Assembly: GCA_027484445.1 (NCBI GenBank)
Contig: JAIXSY010000060.1
Coordinates: forward strand, 1-38,821
Reading direction: 5' to 3'
Length of the DNA stretch: 38,821 nucleotides
Source: Verrucomicrobiaceae bacterium
GTDB lineage: Bacteria; Verrucomicrobiota; Verrucomicrobiia; Verrucomicrobiales; Verrucomicrobiaceae
Position 1 is the stretch's first letter. Each line of letters starts with the position of its first letter. Positions 30,160-38,378 of the stretch are shown here, in pieces. The position numbers and the translations under genes were made by a program. Below the pieces are notes generated by a model. The model was not told the DNA's origin. It did no database searches and worked only from the letters and a program-made list of their open reading frames with translations.

Positions 30160-31953
30160 ATGCTCAAACAGCTCTTCATCGCTCTTTTCTCACTCGCCGC
30201 GCTTTACGCGGAAGAACCCGTTTTGCCGCCGGAGGCGAAGGCCTTGCTGCCGGATGTGCCGCTGGTGCCGACAAAGCCGAAGCCTGAAGAAGGAACCATC
30301 ACGCAGACGGTGAAGGGCTGGCGGCTCGATTCGCCGGGGAAGCTGGCGCAGAGCTACAATCTGTCGGTGAGCCGTCGCTTTGAAGGAGCGCTGGCGGAGG
30401 GCACGGTTTGTCTCGCGGTGATCAAGGCGCGGACGATTTCCACCGACAAGGAGGACGGCAAGGGGCGCATCACGTTCGCCGTGCAGAACACGCAGGACTA
30501 CAAGAACACGCCGCTGTGGAAGGGGTGGGTGATCGGCAAGGAATGGGACACAAGCTTCTTCAGCTTCACCGCCGCGCATCCGGTGCCGGCGGGCGCGGGC
30601 CTGGCGAAGCTGAACGCGGGCGAAACGAAGCAGAGCATCGAGGTGGCGGATTTTCAGATCTACACGTTCCCCGCCGAGTTCGATGTCTTCAAAGCACCGC
30701 GCATGAAGGTGACCTATGGCGGTCGTGAACTGGATGCGCCGTGGCGCAAGGAAGCCGAGGAACGCATCGCGAAACTGCGTCAGGGCAGGCTCACGATCTG
30801 CGTCGTCGATGCAGCGGGCCAACCCATCGTAGGTGCAAAGGTGAAAGTGGCGATGAAGCGGCATTTGTTTGGCTTTGGCTCGTCGGTGGACCCGCTGCTG
30901 ATCTCCGGTCTCGGCACGAACCTGCCCGCTGGGGATCAGATTCGCTATCGCGACACGGTGGACGAGCTTTTCAGCCGCATCGTGCCGGAGAACGGCCTGC
31001 GCGTGGGCAACATCGACGCCGCCAGCGATCCCGCGAAACCTTGGGAAGATGCGGGCCGCCGTCGCACCGGTGCTGCGGTGCAGTGGATGCTGCAGTGGGC
31101 GCAGGATTGCAAGATGAGTACGCGGGGGCATTACCTCGTGTGGGGTTATGTCGAGCCGTGGGCACGCACCGCGCTCGACAAGGGCGGTGTCGTCGGCCTG
31201 CTCGACTGCTATGACCGCCACTTCCGCTTTGTGCTGCCATTCTGTGCTCCGTATGTCGATGAATGGGACGCGCTGAACCATCCGGTGCCGTTTGTGGAGG
31301 CCGATGCGCTCTACAACATCATCGGCAAGGACTTCTACCCCGAGATCTATCGCAAGATGGACGCGATGACGGACAAGCTGCTCTTTGTGAATGAGGACAC
31401 CTTCAATCCCGATCGCACCGTGGGCTTTGAGAAGCACATCAAGCACATGATTGAAAAAGGCGTCACGCCGGACGGCTGCGGCTTCCAGAGCCACTTCAGC
31501 GACTACGCCATCCCCGACATCACGCACGAGTGGGACAACTGGCAGAACTTCGGCGCTCTGGTGAAACATCTCACCGTCACCGAATACGATCTACAAACGC
31601 TCGACGACCAACTGCATGCCGATCATCTGCGCGACATGCTCACGATGGCCTTTAGTCATCCGCAGATGACCGGCTTCGTCATCTGGGGCTTCTGGGAGAC
31701 CCGCCACTGGAAACCCACCGCCGCCATGTTCAAAGCCGACTGGACCGAGCGCCCGGCGGTGAAGGTGTGGCGTGACCTCGTCAAAACGAAGTGGTGGACC
31801 ACCGCCGACCTTGTCACCGACGCGAAAGGCGAGGCCCCGCTCAGCGCCTACTACGGCTGGTATGACATCACCGTCGAACACGACGGCAAAACCGCCACAC
31901 TCCAGCCCAAGCACGCCACGAACGGCGGCAAGCCAACGGTGACGCTGAAGTGA
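30160..31953 (+). CDS. Secreted GH10-like (endo-xylanase fold) protein lacking the usual acid/base Glu
   Basis: 597 residues. Signal peptide MLKQLFIALFSLAALYAEE. Residues about 45-185 form a beta-rich, carbohydrate-binding-like domain. From about 210 a short GAKVKVAMKRHLFGFGSSVD link leads into a GH10 barrel: RGHYLVWG (322-329), EWDALNHP (368-375), TEYDLQ (474-479, nucleophile Glu475) and FVIWGFWE (506-513). In GH10 enzymes the acid/base Glu follows Asn in W-D-x-x-N-E; here that position is His374. The barrel and nucleophile are kept, so activity could be altered rather than lost. An in-frame ATG at 30016 would skip the signal peptide and is rejected. The shared box precedes it. Confidence 0.82.
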   Translation: MLKQLFIALFSLAALYAEEPVLPPEAKALLPDVPLVPTKPKPEEGTITQTVKGWRLDSPGKLAQSYNLSVSRRFEGALAEGTVCLAVIKARTISTDKEDGKGRITFAVQNTQDYKNTPLWKGWVIGKEWDTSFFSFTAAHPVPAGAGLAKLNAGETKQSIEVADFQIYTFPAEFDVFKAPRMKVTYGGRELDAPWRKEAEERIAKLRQGRLTICVVDAAGQPIVGAKVKVAMKRHLFGFGSSVDPLLISGLGTNLPAGDQIRYRDTVDELFSRIVPENGLRVGNIDAASDPAKPWEDAGRRRTGAAVQWMLQWAQDCKMSTRGHYLVWGYVEPWARTALDKGGVVGLLDCYDRHFRFVLPFCAPYVDEWDALNHPVPFVEADALYNIIGKDFYPEIYRKMDAMTDKLLFVNEDTFNPDRTVGFEKHIKHMIEKGVTPDGCGFQSHFSDYAIPDITHEWDNWQNFGALVKHLTVTEYDLQTLDDQLHADHLRDMLTMAFSHPQMTGFVIWGFWETRHWKPTAAMFKADWTERPAVKVWRDLVKTKWWTTADLVTDAKGEAPLSAYYGWYDITVEHDGKTATLQPKHATNGGKPTVTLK

Positions 31954-32014
31954 AAGTGGCTTTGGCTTTAGCCGAATCAGGGTCATTCAATGCGGTTCAA
32001 GCCGCAGCCACTTT
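31953..32014 (+). repeat. Double-hairpin palindromic repeat, family A copy 5
   Basis: Begins at the last base of the GH10-like stop codon. Arms AAAGTGGCT/AGCCACTTT enclose a weakened left hairpin (TTGGCTTTAGCCGA) and a weakened right one (GCGGTTCAAGCCGC), so this copy is decaying. Confidence 0.88.
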
Positions 32015-32033
32015 GAATCATTTACCCGCTCGA

Positions 32034-33125
32034 ATGAGGTTACAATTGCTCAAAAAGTCTTTCATCGTAGCGATCATCATCGCTGCCTGTGGTTCCGCGC
32101 ACGCGGCAGACAAGCCAATGCCGAAGGGCAAAGTCATGACAATGCGCGTCGCGATGCGGGATGGACTGAGGTTTGATCCGCCCAGGCTGAAGGTGAATCC
32201 GGGTGATGAAGTCACGATCCAGCTCGAGAATGCCGACTCGACGCATCAGATGCACAACTTCGTGCTCGTGCGGCCGGAGACGCGGAACGAGGTGGTGAAG
32301 GTCGCCTTGGAGATGGGGGAGGCGGGACCGAAAAGGCAGTTCGTGCCGGATCTGCCTGCGATCTTGGCGCACAGCGATCTGCTGGCACCGGACAAGACCC
32401 AGCGGCTGACGTTTACGATGCCCAAGCAGCCGGCCGTGTATCCATATGTGTGCACCTTTCCCGGTCACGGCCTGGTGATGTATGGCGCGATGTATTCCGG
32501 CGTGCCGATGCCGCCGCTGCATGAGGACCCGCATCTGCCCTCGATGCTCACGCAGGGCCTCATCCCCGGCGGTGGGCGGAGGCCTTTTGTGCAGCGTGTG
32601 TTTATGCCGGACTCGGGTCCTGCCTCCATCGCGGTCGCTTTGCCGGGCGAGCAAAACTTCTGCTGGGATGCGGGAACGTGCCGCCTGCGTTACGCGTGGA
32701 GCGGTGGCTTCGTCGATGCGAGCGAGCACTGGCGTGGCAATGGCAGCGCGGTGGCTCGCCTGCCAGCGGAGCCTTGGTGGAAAGCCTCCGCCGAGGTGCC
32801 AGCGCTGCGAGTGGGCGCGGTGCATGCGGAGCCGCCTGCAGTCAGCTTCTTGGGTTATCAGCTCGAGGATGGCATTCCTGAGTTTCGCTATCGAGCGGGT
32901 GCCATCGAGGTGCGTGAAAAGATCACCGCGAGCAGCACCGGACGCGGTTTGAGCCTTCGCTATCGCCTCACGGGTGCGACCACGACAGTTTGGGTGCCGA
33001 TGCCGGTGGCCAAAGGCATTCGCTGGTTGGCCTCAGCAGGTGAGGCATCGCACGATCATCTGCGACTGACGCCTGAGCAGGCCGCAGAGTTCACCCTCAC
33101 CCTTTCCACCACCGATGAAAAGTGA
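32034..33125 (+). CDS. Azurin-like cupredoxin fused to a conserved Verrucomicrobia-type C-terminal domain
   Basis: 363 residues from ATG 32034; longer readings start inside the upstream repeat. Signal peptide ends near HAAD (about residue 25). Residues 33-158 are a type I copper domain: QMHNFVLV (His74) and YPYVCTFPGHGLVM (Cys140, His145, Met149), the ligand order of azurin. It should shuttle electrons in the periplasm. From about 185 a second domain with FVQRVFMPD, NFCWDAGTCRLRYAWSGGFVDASEHW and FRYRAGAIEVRE resembles a region found in large membrane-bound dehydrogenase-like proteins of this phylum. No heme motif (CxxCH) is present. The gene overlaps the PQQ-like gene by 11 bp. Confidence 0.85.
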   Translation: MRLQLLKKSFIVAIIIAACGSAHAADKPMPKGKVMTMRVAMRDGLRFDPPRLKVNPGDEVTIQLENADSTHQMHNFVLVRPETRNEVVKVALEMGEAGPKRQFVPDLPAILAHSDLLAPDKTQRLTFTMPKQPAVYPYVCTFPGHGLVMYGAMYSGVPMPPLHEDPHLPSMLTQGLIPGGGRRPFVQRVFMPDSGPASIAVALPGEQNFCWDAGTCRLRYAWSGGFVDASEHWRGNGSAVARLPAEPWWKASAEVPALRVGAVHAEPPAVSFLGYQLEDGIPEFRYRAGAIEVREKITASSTGRGLSLRYRLTGATTTVWVPMPVAKGIRWLASAGEASHDHLRLTPEQAAEFTLTLSTTDEK

Positions 33126-34638
33126 TCGGCTGCTGCTGTTCGTGATGCTGAGCTGCCTGACCGCTGCGGCGGCGGAGGTCGATGTGGCGCGTCATTATCG
33201 CGTGGAGCCGGTGATGGCACCGCCAGGCATCGAGGCGCAGGTCGGTGGGCTGGCCGTGATGCCGGATGGCCGTGTGGCCGCGTGCTTTCATCATGGGCAG
33301 GTCGCGCTGTTTGATCCTGTGAAGCAAAGCTGGCAGACCTTTGCGGAAGGCTTGCATCAGCCGCTCGGTCTCGTAGCGGAGAAAGATGGATCGCTGCTCG
33401 TGATGCAACGTGCTGAGCTGACGCGTCTGCGCGACACCGATGCGGATGGCATCGCCGATGACTATGCGACGCTGTGGGCGGGCTTCGGGCTCACGGGCAA
33501 CTACCACGAGTTCGCCTTCGGCCCCGCGCTCGGCCCAGATGGCAAGCTCTACGTCACGCTGAATCTCGCTTCGAATGGCGATAGCATTCAGGAGGAGATT
33601 CGCGGGCCATGGAGCGACATCGGCGTGCCTCGCGAGAAGTTTTACTCCGACTGGGCGAACGTGAAGGCGAAGGCGGGCCGCATGTATTCACGCGTGGCCT
33701 GGCGCGGCTGGACGATGCAGATCGATCCTGCGACGGGTGAGGCCACGCCCTTTGCCAGCGGCTTCCGTTCGCCTGATGGCGTGGGCTTTGATGCCGATGG
33801 CAAACTCATCATCACCGACAATCAAGGCGACTGGCGCGGTGCAAATGAAGTGCATGTGGTGAAGCGCGATGGCTTCCACGGCCATCCCGCGAGCCTCGTG
33901 TGGCGTCGCGATTGGGATGGCTCGGACCCGCTCACGCTGTCGCGGGAGAAGCTCGATGCTCTGCGCACCCCTGCGGCCATCTGGCTGCCGGAGAATCTGT
34001 ATGCGAACTCGCCCACGCAACCCGTCGTCATCCCGAAGACCGCCGCGTGGGGCCCCTTTGGCGGCCAGCTTCTCGTCGGTGAAATGAACGCGCCCGTGCT
34101 CATCCGCCTGTTGCTCGAAGAGGTCGATGGCCTCTGGCAGGGAGCCTGCGTGAACCTCGTGAAGTCCGAATCGCTCAAGCGCGGCCTGCATCGCCTCGTC
34201 TTCGTGGGAGACACGCTGTTCATCGGTCGCACTCATCTCGCCTGGCCCGGTGGCGAAGGTCTTGGCACTCTGAAGCCCACCGGCGACTTTCCCTTTGATC
34301 CGCTCGACATCCACATCACGCCGAAAGGATTCCAACTTCGCTTCACCGAGCCTCTGGACGCCAGCGCCACTGATCCCGGCCTGTGGGCTATCGAGCGCTA
34401 CACCTTTCACTACCACGCCGCCTACGGCTCGCCGCAGGTCGATCCTGCGAAGCTCAAGCCCACGTGCATCACCCTCAGCACAGACGCACTCACCGCTGAA
34501 GTCGAACTGCCCGAACTCAAGCGCGACTACGTTTATGACTTCGACCTCTCGAAGCTCCGTTCCCAGCAAAAGCAGCCCGTGCTCAACCCACGCCTTGCCT
34601 ACACGGTAAGGCGTGTGCCTTCCAAAGCTGATCCTTGA
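33115..34638 (+). CDS. PQQ-dependent sugar dehydrogenase-like beta-propeller protein
   Basis: 507 residues. Signal peptide MKSDRLLLFVMLSCLTAAAAE. A propeller begins with VEPVMAPPGIEAQVGGLAVMPDGRVAACF; blades carry EGLHQPLGLVAEKDGSLLVMQRAELTRLRDTDADGIADDY (a Ca-binding-like D-x-D-x-D-G-x-x-D-D), GFRSPDGVGFDADGKLIITDNQGDWRG and LVGEMNAPVLIRLLLEEVDG. This set is characteristic of the soluble-glucose-dehydrogenase-related proteins frequent in Verrucomicrobiota and Planctomycetota. No heme c domain is fused to it. Overlap of start and stop with the cupredoxin gene (11 bp) strongly suggests that the copper protein is its electron acceptor. Confidence 0.87.
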   Translation: MKSDRLLLFVMLSCLTAAAAEVDVARHYRVEPVMAPPGIEAQVGGLAVMPDGRVAACFHHGQVALFDPVKQSWQTFAEGLHQPLGLVAEKDGSLLVMQRAELTRLRDTDADGIADDYATLWAGFGLTGNYHEFAFGPALGPDGKLYVTLNLASNGDSIQEEIRGPWSDIGVPREKFYSDWANVKAKAGRMYSRVAWRGWTMQIDPATGEATPFASGFRSPDGVGFDADGKLIITDNQGDWRGANEVHVVKRDGFHGHPASLVWRRDWDGSDPLTLSREKLDALRTPAAIWLPENLYANSPTQPVVIPKTAAWGPFGGQLLVGEMNAPVLIRLLLEEVDGLWQGACVNLVKSESLKRGLHRLVFVGDTLFIGRTHLAWPGGEGLGTLKPTGDFPFDPLDIHITPKGFQLRFTEPLDASATDPGLWAIERYTFHYHAAYGSPQVDPAKLKPTCITLSTDALTAEVELPELKRDYVYDFDLSKLRSQQKQPVLNPRLAYTVRRVPSKADP

Positions 34639-34647
34639 TCGAAAACT

Positions 34648-35061
34648 ATGCCCAAATCCAAACCCACCTGGAATGAGAAGCTCCGTTGCAGCAAGGCACC
34701 GGAGGTCAAACGACTCGACAAATCTTTTGCGGGAATGCCGGAGGGTTCCCTCATGCTCATCGCATCACCAGAGATGATTGACGCCTATGTGCAAGGCATT
34801 GCACGGGGCCACACCGTCACCGTTAAGGCCATGCGTGAGGAACTCGCCGACCGCCACAAGGCCGAGCACACCTGTCCGGTGACGACCGGCATCTTTCTGC
34901 GCATTGTCGCCGAAGCAGCCTGGGAGCGCTACCTAGCAGGCGAGTCGCTTGAAAAGCTCACTCCGTTTTGGCGCGTGATCGAATCCGACTCACCCCTCGC
35001 TGCCAAGCTCGCCTGCGGCACGGATTTCATCGCCAAGCAGCGTGCGAAAGAAAAAGCCTGA
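34648..35061 (+). CDS. MGMT-family / alkyltransferase-like protein
   Basis: 137 residues, no signal peptide. WNEKLRCSKAPEVKRLDKSF opens the chain; GSLMLIASPEMIDAYVQGIARGHTVTVKAMREELADRHKAEHTCPVTTGIFLRIVAEAAWE forms the core, and LTPFWRVIESD follows. This arrangement matches the small MGMT-family proteins whose core resembles O6-alkylguanine-DNA alkyltransferase (the helix-turn-helix and the P-x-W-R-V segment). The alkyl-accepting P-C-H-R motif is absent: the site reads PFWRV, so transfer of an alkyl group is unlikely and a DNA-binding, ATL-like role is more plausible. It lies 9 bp after the PQQ-like gene; the functional link is unclear. Confidence 0.7.
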   Translation: MPKSKPTWNEKLRCSKAPEVKRLDKSFAGMPEGSLMLIASPEMIDAYVQGIARGHTVTVKAMREELADRHKAEHTCPVTTGIFLRIVAEAAWERYLAGESLEKLTPFWRVIESDSPLAAKLACGTDFIAKQRAKEKA

Positions 35062-35080
35062 ACCCTTTCTATCATCCACG

Positions 35081-35225
35081 ATGCGCTACCTCCGAGCTAC
35101 TTTCACAATCCTGATGCTTCCTTGCTCATGCAAGCCGAACCTGCCACGCACCGAAGTCCGAACCGGAGTTTGTGCCAGAGAACGACTATCCCTTCTTCGG
35201 CACCGCACTGCCTGAGGGGTATTGA
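35081..35225 (+). pseudogene. Frameshifted small lipoprotein gene with FVPENDYPFFG motif
   Basis: ATG 35081 opens MRYLRATFTILMLPCSC, a lipoprotein-like signal, in one frame. PKSEPE, FVPENDYPFFG and TALPEGY, ending in TGA 35223-35225, lie in the frame shifted by one, with no start codon after the stop at 35112. The motif equals that of the small exported protein at 27286, with four synonymous codon changes. The two parts read together as one short exported protein. Either decayed or mis-sequenced. Confidence 0.5.
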
Positions 35226-35291
35226 AAAGCGTGATTGGGAGGACTGCATGCATAGGCCGAGGACACCGCCCGCCAAAAAACTCTACTGTTC

Positions 35292-36878
35292 ATGACAAAC
35301 AAATCCCTGCCCATCATCGCACTGATCCTCGTGACCTGCTTCTCATCGCTCGCAGCGGAGCCGGTCAAGCTCACGCGTGCTGACTACGAAGATCGCGTCA
35401 ACGCCATCTGGCATGCCCAGCTCATCGCGGTGCTGCTGACGCTGCCGTTTGAGCATCATGTGGCGGCAGTCGAGCCGGTCCGGGCGTTCCCGAAGAACTA
35501 CACATCCGCCTTCGTGGATGATGATTGGTATTATGAAATGTGCGCTGTGCGTGCTTTCGAGAAATATGGCCTTGGTCTGACCGTGGAGCAGCTGGGCGAA
35601 CAGTGGCTGGAGAACGCCTGCGGCACTTACGGCTCCAGCATGGTAGCACGGGCGAATCTTCAGCGCGGCCTCTTGGGGCGCGAGGTGGGGCACCCCCGCT
35701 ACAATCGCCTGTGGTGGACCATCGGGCCGGTCTTCAGCGCCGATCTCTACGGTGCGCTGGCACCGGGCATGCCGAATGAAGCGGGTAGGCTCGCCCGTGA
35801 GCTGTGTGCAATCAACGGCCACGCAGCTGCTCTCGATGGCGCTGTGGTTTATGCCGGGGCCATCAGTCTCGGCTTTGGCGAAACGGATGTGCGCGAGGTG
35901 CTGCGGAAGGCGGTGCGGCTGGTCGATCCATCTTCACCCTACCGCCAATGCGTGGAGAGTGTCATTCAAATGGCGGAACAGGGAAGGAGCTTCGAGGAGA
36001 TCACCGCCGCCGTGGAGGATCGCTGGCGCATCGAGTATCCGGCCTCGAACAATGCCGTCCCAAATGGAGGCCTAACCGCAGCATGCTTATGGTTCGGGAA
36101 GGGCGACTTCTGGTCCACGATTGATCTGGCCTGCCGCGCCGCTGATTTTTCCGACACCGACAACAGCGCCGCGACCGCCATCTCCATCATCGCTGCGATG
36201 AAAGGCATGAAAGTGCTGCCCGCCGAGTTGGTGGCGCAGTTGAATGACAGGATCGCCGGAGAAAAACTCGGTAGCGTCAAACTCACGCCAGCCGTGGATG
36301 AAAAAATCAGTGCTCTCGCTAATCGCACGGCGGCCATCGGCGAAAAGATCATCGTTTCAAAGGGAGGCCACGTCAGCGGAGACACGATCAGCATCGTCAG
36401 CGAACCCATCGCCACTCAACCGGCCCAGCGATTCCAGCTCGCCGAGCTGACCCAGTGGTGGAATCCCGATTGGACACTGGAGCGGGCTGGATATGGCGGG
36501 GACGGCATCGGTGCAATGCCTGGCATCCGCGGCTACACCGCATTGGATGGAGACACGCTCGTCACCTACCCGCGCGATGAAGCGCGCGGCCTGCTACTTC
36601 ATCGGAAGGTGAAACTCGGCGACAAGCCTTCGTTGGAACTCCAGGTCGCGGCCGATCCCGGCAAGGCTTGGGAGTTGAACGTTTATGCTGGCAACCGGCG
36701 TGTCTTGGAGAAGGTCATCGAGGGCACCGCGACCGAGGTGCAGTTTGAAACCCTCAAGATAGACCTTGCCGACGTTGCAGAGCGGGAAACAACACTCCGC
36801 CTGTATCAGCGCATCCTTCTTCCCGGCAAACTCAAGGTGCCAAGCAAAGCCCATTGGAAGAGCCCTGTCGTTCGGTAG
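35292..36878 (+). CDS. Secreted ADP-ribosylglycohydrolase-fold protein with C-terminal extension
   Basis: 528 residues. Signal peptide MTNKSLPIIALILVTCFSSLAAEP. Residues about 30-310 follow the ADP-ribosylglycohydrolase plan: RVNAIWHAQLIAVLLTLPFE near the start, AFVDDDWYYE (73-82; the first metal-site acidic run), repeated Ala-rich helices with GAISLGFG, and a late DFSDTDNSAATAISIIAAMKG (the second D-x-D-N metal site). Known enzymes of this fold remove ADP-ribose, but secreted members in polysaccharide loci are probably diversified. From about 380 (QLAELTQWWNPDWTLERAGYGGDG) the C-terminus looks like a beta-sandwich of the kind used in carbohydrate binding. The frameshifted motif gene lies 66 bp upstream. 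Confidence 0.8.
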   Translation: MTNKSLPIIALILVTCFSSLAAEPVKLTRADYEDRVNAIWHAQLIAVLLTLPFEHHVAAVEPVRAFPKNYTSAFVDDDWYYEMCAVRAFEKYGLGLTVEQLGEQWLENACGTYGSSMVARANLQRGLLGREVGHPRYNRLWWTIGPVFSADLYGALAPGMPNEAGRLARELCAINGHAAALDGAVVYAGAISLGFGETDVREVLRKAVRLVDPSSPYRQCVESVIQMAEQGRSFEEITAAVEDRWRIEYPASNNAVPNGGLTAACLWFGKGDFWSTIDLACRAADFSDTDNSAATAISIIAAMKGMKVLPAELVAQLNDRIAGEKLGSVKLTPAVDEKISALANRTAAIGEKIIVSKGGHVSGDTISIVSEPIATQPAQRFQLAELTQWWNPDWTLERAGYGGDGIGAMPGIRGYTALDGDTLVTYPRDEARGLLLHRKVKLGDKPSLELQVAADPGKAWELNVYAGNRRVLEKVIEGTATEVQFETLKIDLADVAERETTLRLYQRILLPGKLKVPSKAHWKSPVVR

Positions 36879-36911
36879 GGCTAGTGGTATCTTCTCAAGA
36901 ATCAGCAGCCC

Positions 36912-38378
36912 ATGCACAAAGACGCAAAAGACATTCTCCTGACATGCTTCTGCATGTTGATGACGGCAACGGTCTGTGCCGCCGATCTCAAACCAAACGC
37001 CGCACTCAGCTTCGACTTCCCCGAGCTGCCGAACACCCTCGCGGGCATGGTTTCGGGCACGACGAAGGTGGCGCGGCTGGGGGCGATCCTGCCGTCGAAC
37101 TACTCGGCGGCATCGAAGCATCCGCTCTTCGTTTACATCAAGGGCGGCAGCGGTGGACCGGAGGATGGCGGGGCGATGGCTCGAGACATCGTCGGTGCTG
37201 ACGACTTCATCGCGGTGCAGGTGCCTCTTTTCAAAAAGAACCAGCCAAAGGGTAAGACGCTGCCCGTGATGATGGAAGACCTCGCCATCGTTAGCGCGGC
37301 GTATCGCATGATGCTGGAAAAGCTCGCCGCCGAGGTGCCGAACATTGATTGGGAGCGCAGCGTCATCGGCGGGCACTCGAATGGCGCGCACACGCTCAGC
37401 GTGCTGCTGGCGGGTCGCGATGAGTTCATCACGCAGCACTTTCACGCGTTCTGGCTGCATGAGGGCGGCTTTCAGCTCATGCCTGCGGCCATGCCGATCA
37501 ATGACGGTCGTTTCCTGCTGCTTGTGGCCGACGATGCGATGACGGGCGGCTCCGAGTTCCGGCACTTGATGCTCGATAAGACATCCTTGCTCGAACGTCA
37601 GGCCAAGCTCATGAAGGTCGATTTCAAAAGCGTCATCATGCGCGGCTACGGTCACGACGTGCCGCCAGAATACATGCGCAACGTGCGCCAATTCGCCCGA
37701 GGCGAGCCCCTGGAGGACATCACCGCGAGCGAAAAAGCCGCTGCTGTGAAACTCACGCTGCCGCTGCGCACGCATCCCGACTCCAGCGCGTGGAATGACC
37801 TGCTCGTGCACGATTTGACCAACATGAAAGTCCCCGGAGCCATCTGGAGCTATCGCGACGGCCTCCTCACCGCCACCGAGGATCAAAACATCTGGACCAA
37901 GGCCACGCACAGCGACTGCGTGCTCGATTTCGAGTTCAAGTTCGAGCCCGGAGCCAACAGCGGCGTCTTCCTCTACAACAGCGACGAAACGAACTGGATG
38001 CCCGCGAGCATCGAAATCCAAATCTGCGACGACCGCGCCAAGCAATGGCAGGAAAAGCCCGCGAACTGGCGCTGCGGTGCCTTCTTCGGCCACCAACCTG
38101 CGACGAAGAGCACCGTGAAACCCGCCGGCGAATGGAATCGCATGACCATCACCGCCATGGGGCCAAAAATCATCGTCGTGCTCAACGGTGAAGCCGTGAA
38201 CGAGATCGACCTCACGCGATGGAAGGACGGCAAACTCAATCCCGACGGCTCCGAGATGCCAAAATGGCTGCAAGGCAAGCCATGGAGCGAGATGCCAACG
38301 AAAGGCCGCATCGGCTTCCAGGGGCGACATGCCGGTGCAGGCATCGAGTTTCGGAAGGTCAAGCTGCTGAGGCTGTAG
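36912..38378 (+). CDS. Alpha/beta-hydrolase fused to DUF1080 (3-keto-disaccharide hydrolase domain)
   Basis: 488 residues. Signal peptide ends near VCAAD (about 24). Residues about 45-270 form an alpha/beta-hydrolase: HPLFVYIKGGSGG (oxyanion loop), VIGGHSNGAHTLSVLL (nucleophile Ser156 in G-H-S-N-G) and GYGHDVPPEY (catalytic His). Residues about 290-488 are a DUF1080/PF06439 jelly roll: WSYRDGLLTATEDQNIWTKATHSDCVLDFEFKF, GANSGVFLYNSDE, SIEIQICDD, WNRMTITAMGPKIIVVLNGEAV and KGRIGFQGRHAGAGIEFRKVKLLRL. DUF1080 domains act on or bind 3-keto-glycosides in this group of bacteria. The fusion would put an esterase/peptidase-like and a keto-sugar domain in one exported protein. Confidence 0.88.
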   Translation: MHKDAKDILLTCFCMLMTATVCAADLKPNAALSFDFPELPNTLAGMVSGTTKVARLGAILPSNYSAASKHPLFVYIKGGSGGPEDGGAMARDIVGADDFIAVQVPLFKKNQPKGKTLPVMMEDLAIVSAAYRMMLEKLAAEVPNIDWERSVIGGHSNGAHTLSVLLAGRDEFITQHFHAFWLHEGGFQLMPAAMPINDGRFLLLVADDAMTGGSEFRHLMLDKTSLLERQAKLMKVDFKSVIMRGYGHDVPPEYMRNVRQFARGEPLEDITASEKAAAVKLTLPLRTHPDSSAWNDLLVHDLTNMKVPGAIWSYRDGLLTATEDQNIWTKATHSDCVLDFEFKFEPGANSGVFLYNSDETNWMPASIEIQICDDRAKQWQEKPANWRCGAFFGHQPATKSTVKPAGEWNRMTITAMGPKIIVVLNGEAVNEIDLTRWKDGKLNPDGSEMPKWLQGKPWSEMPTKGRIGFQGRHAGAGIEFRKVKLLRL

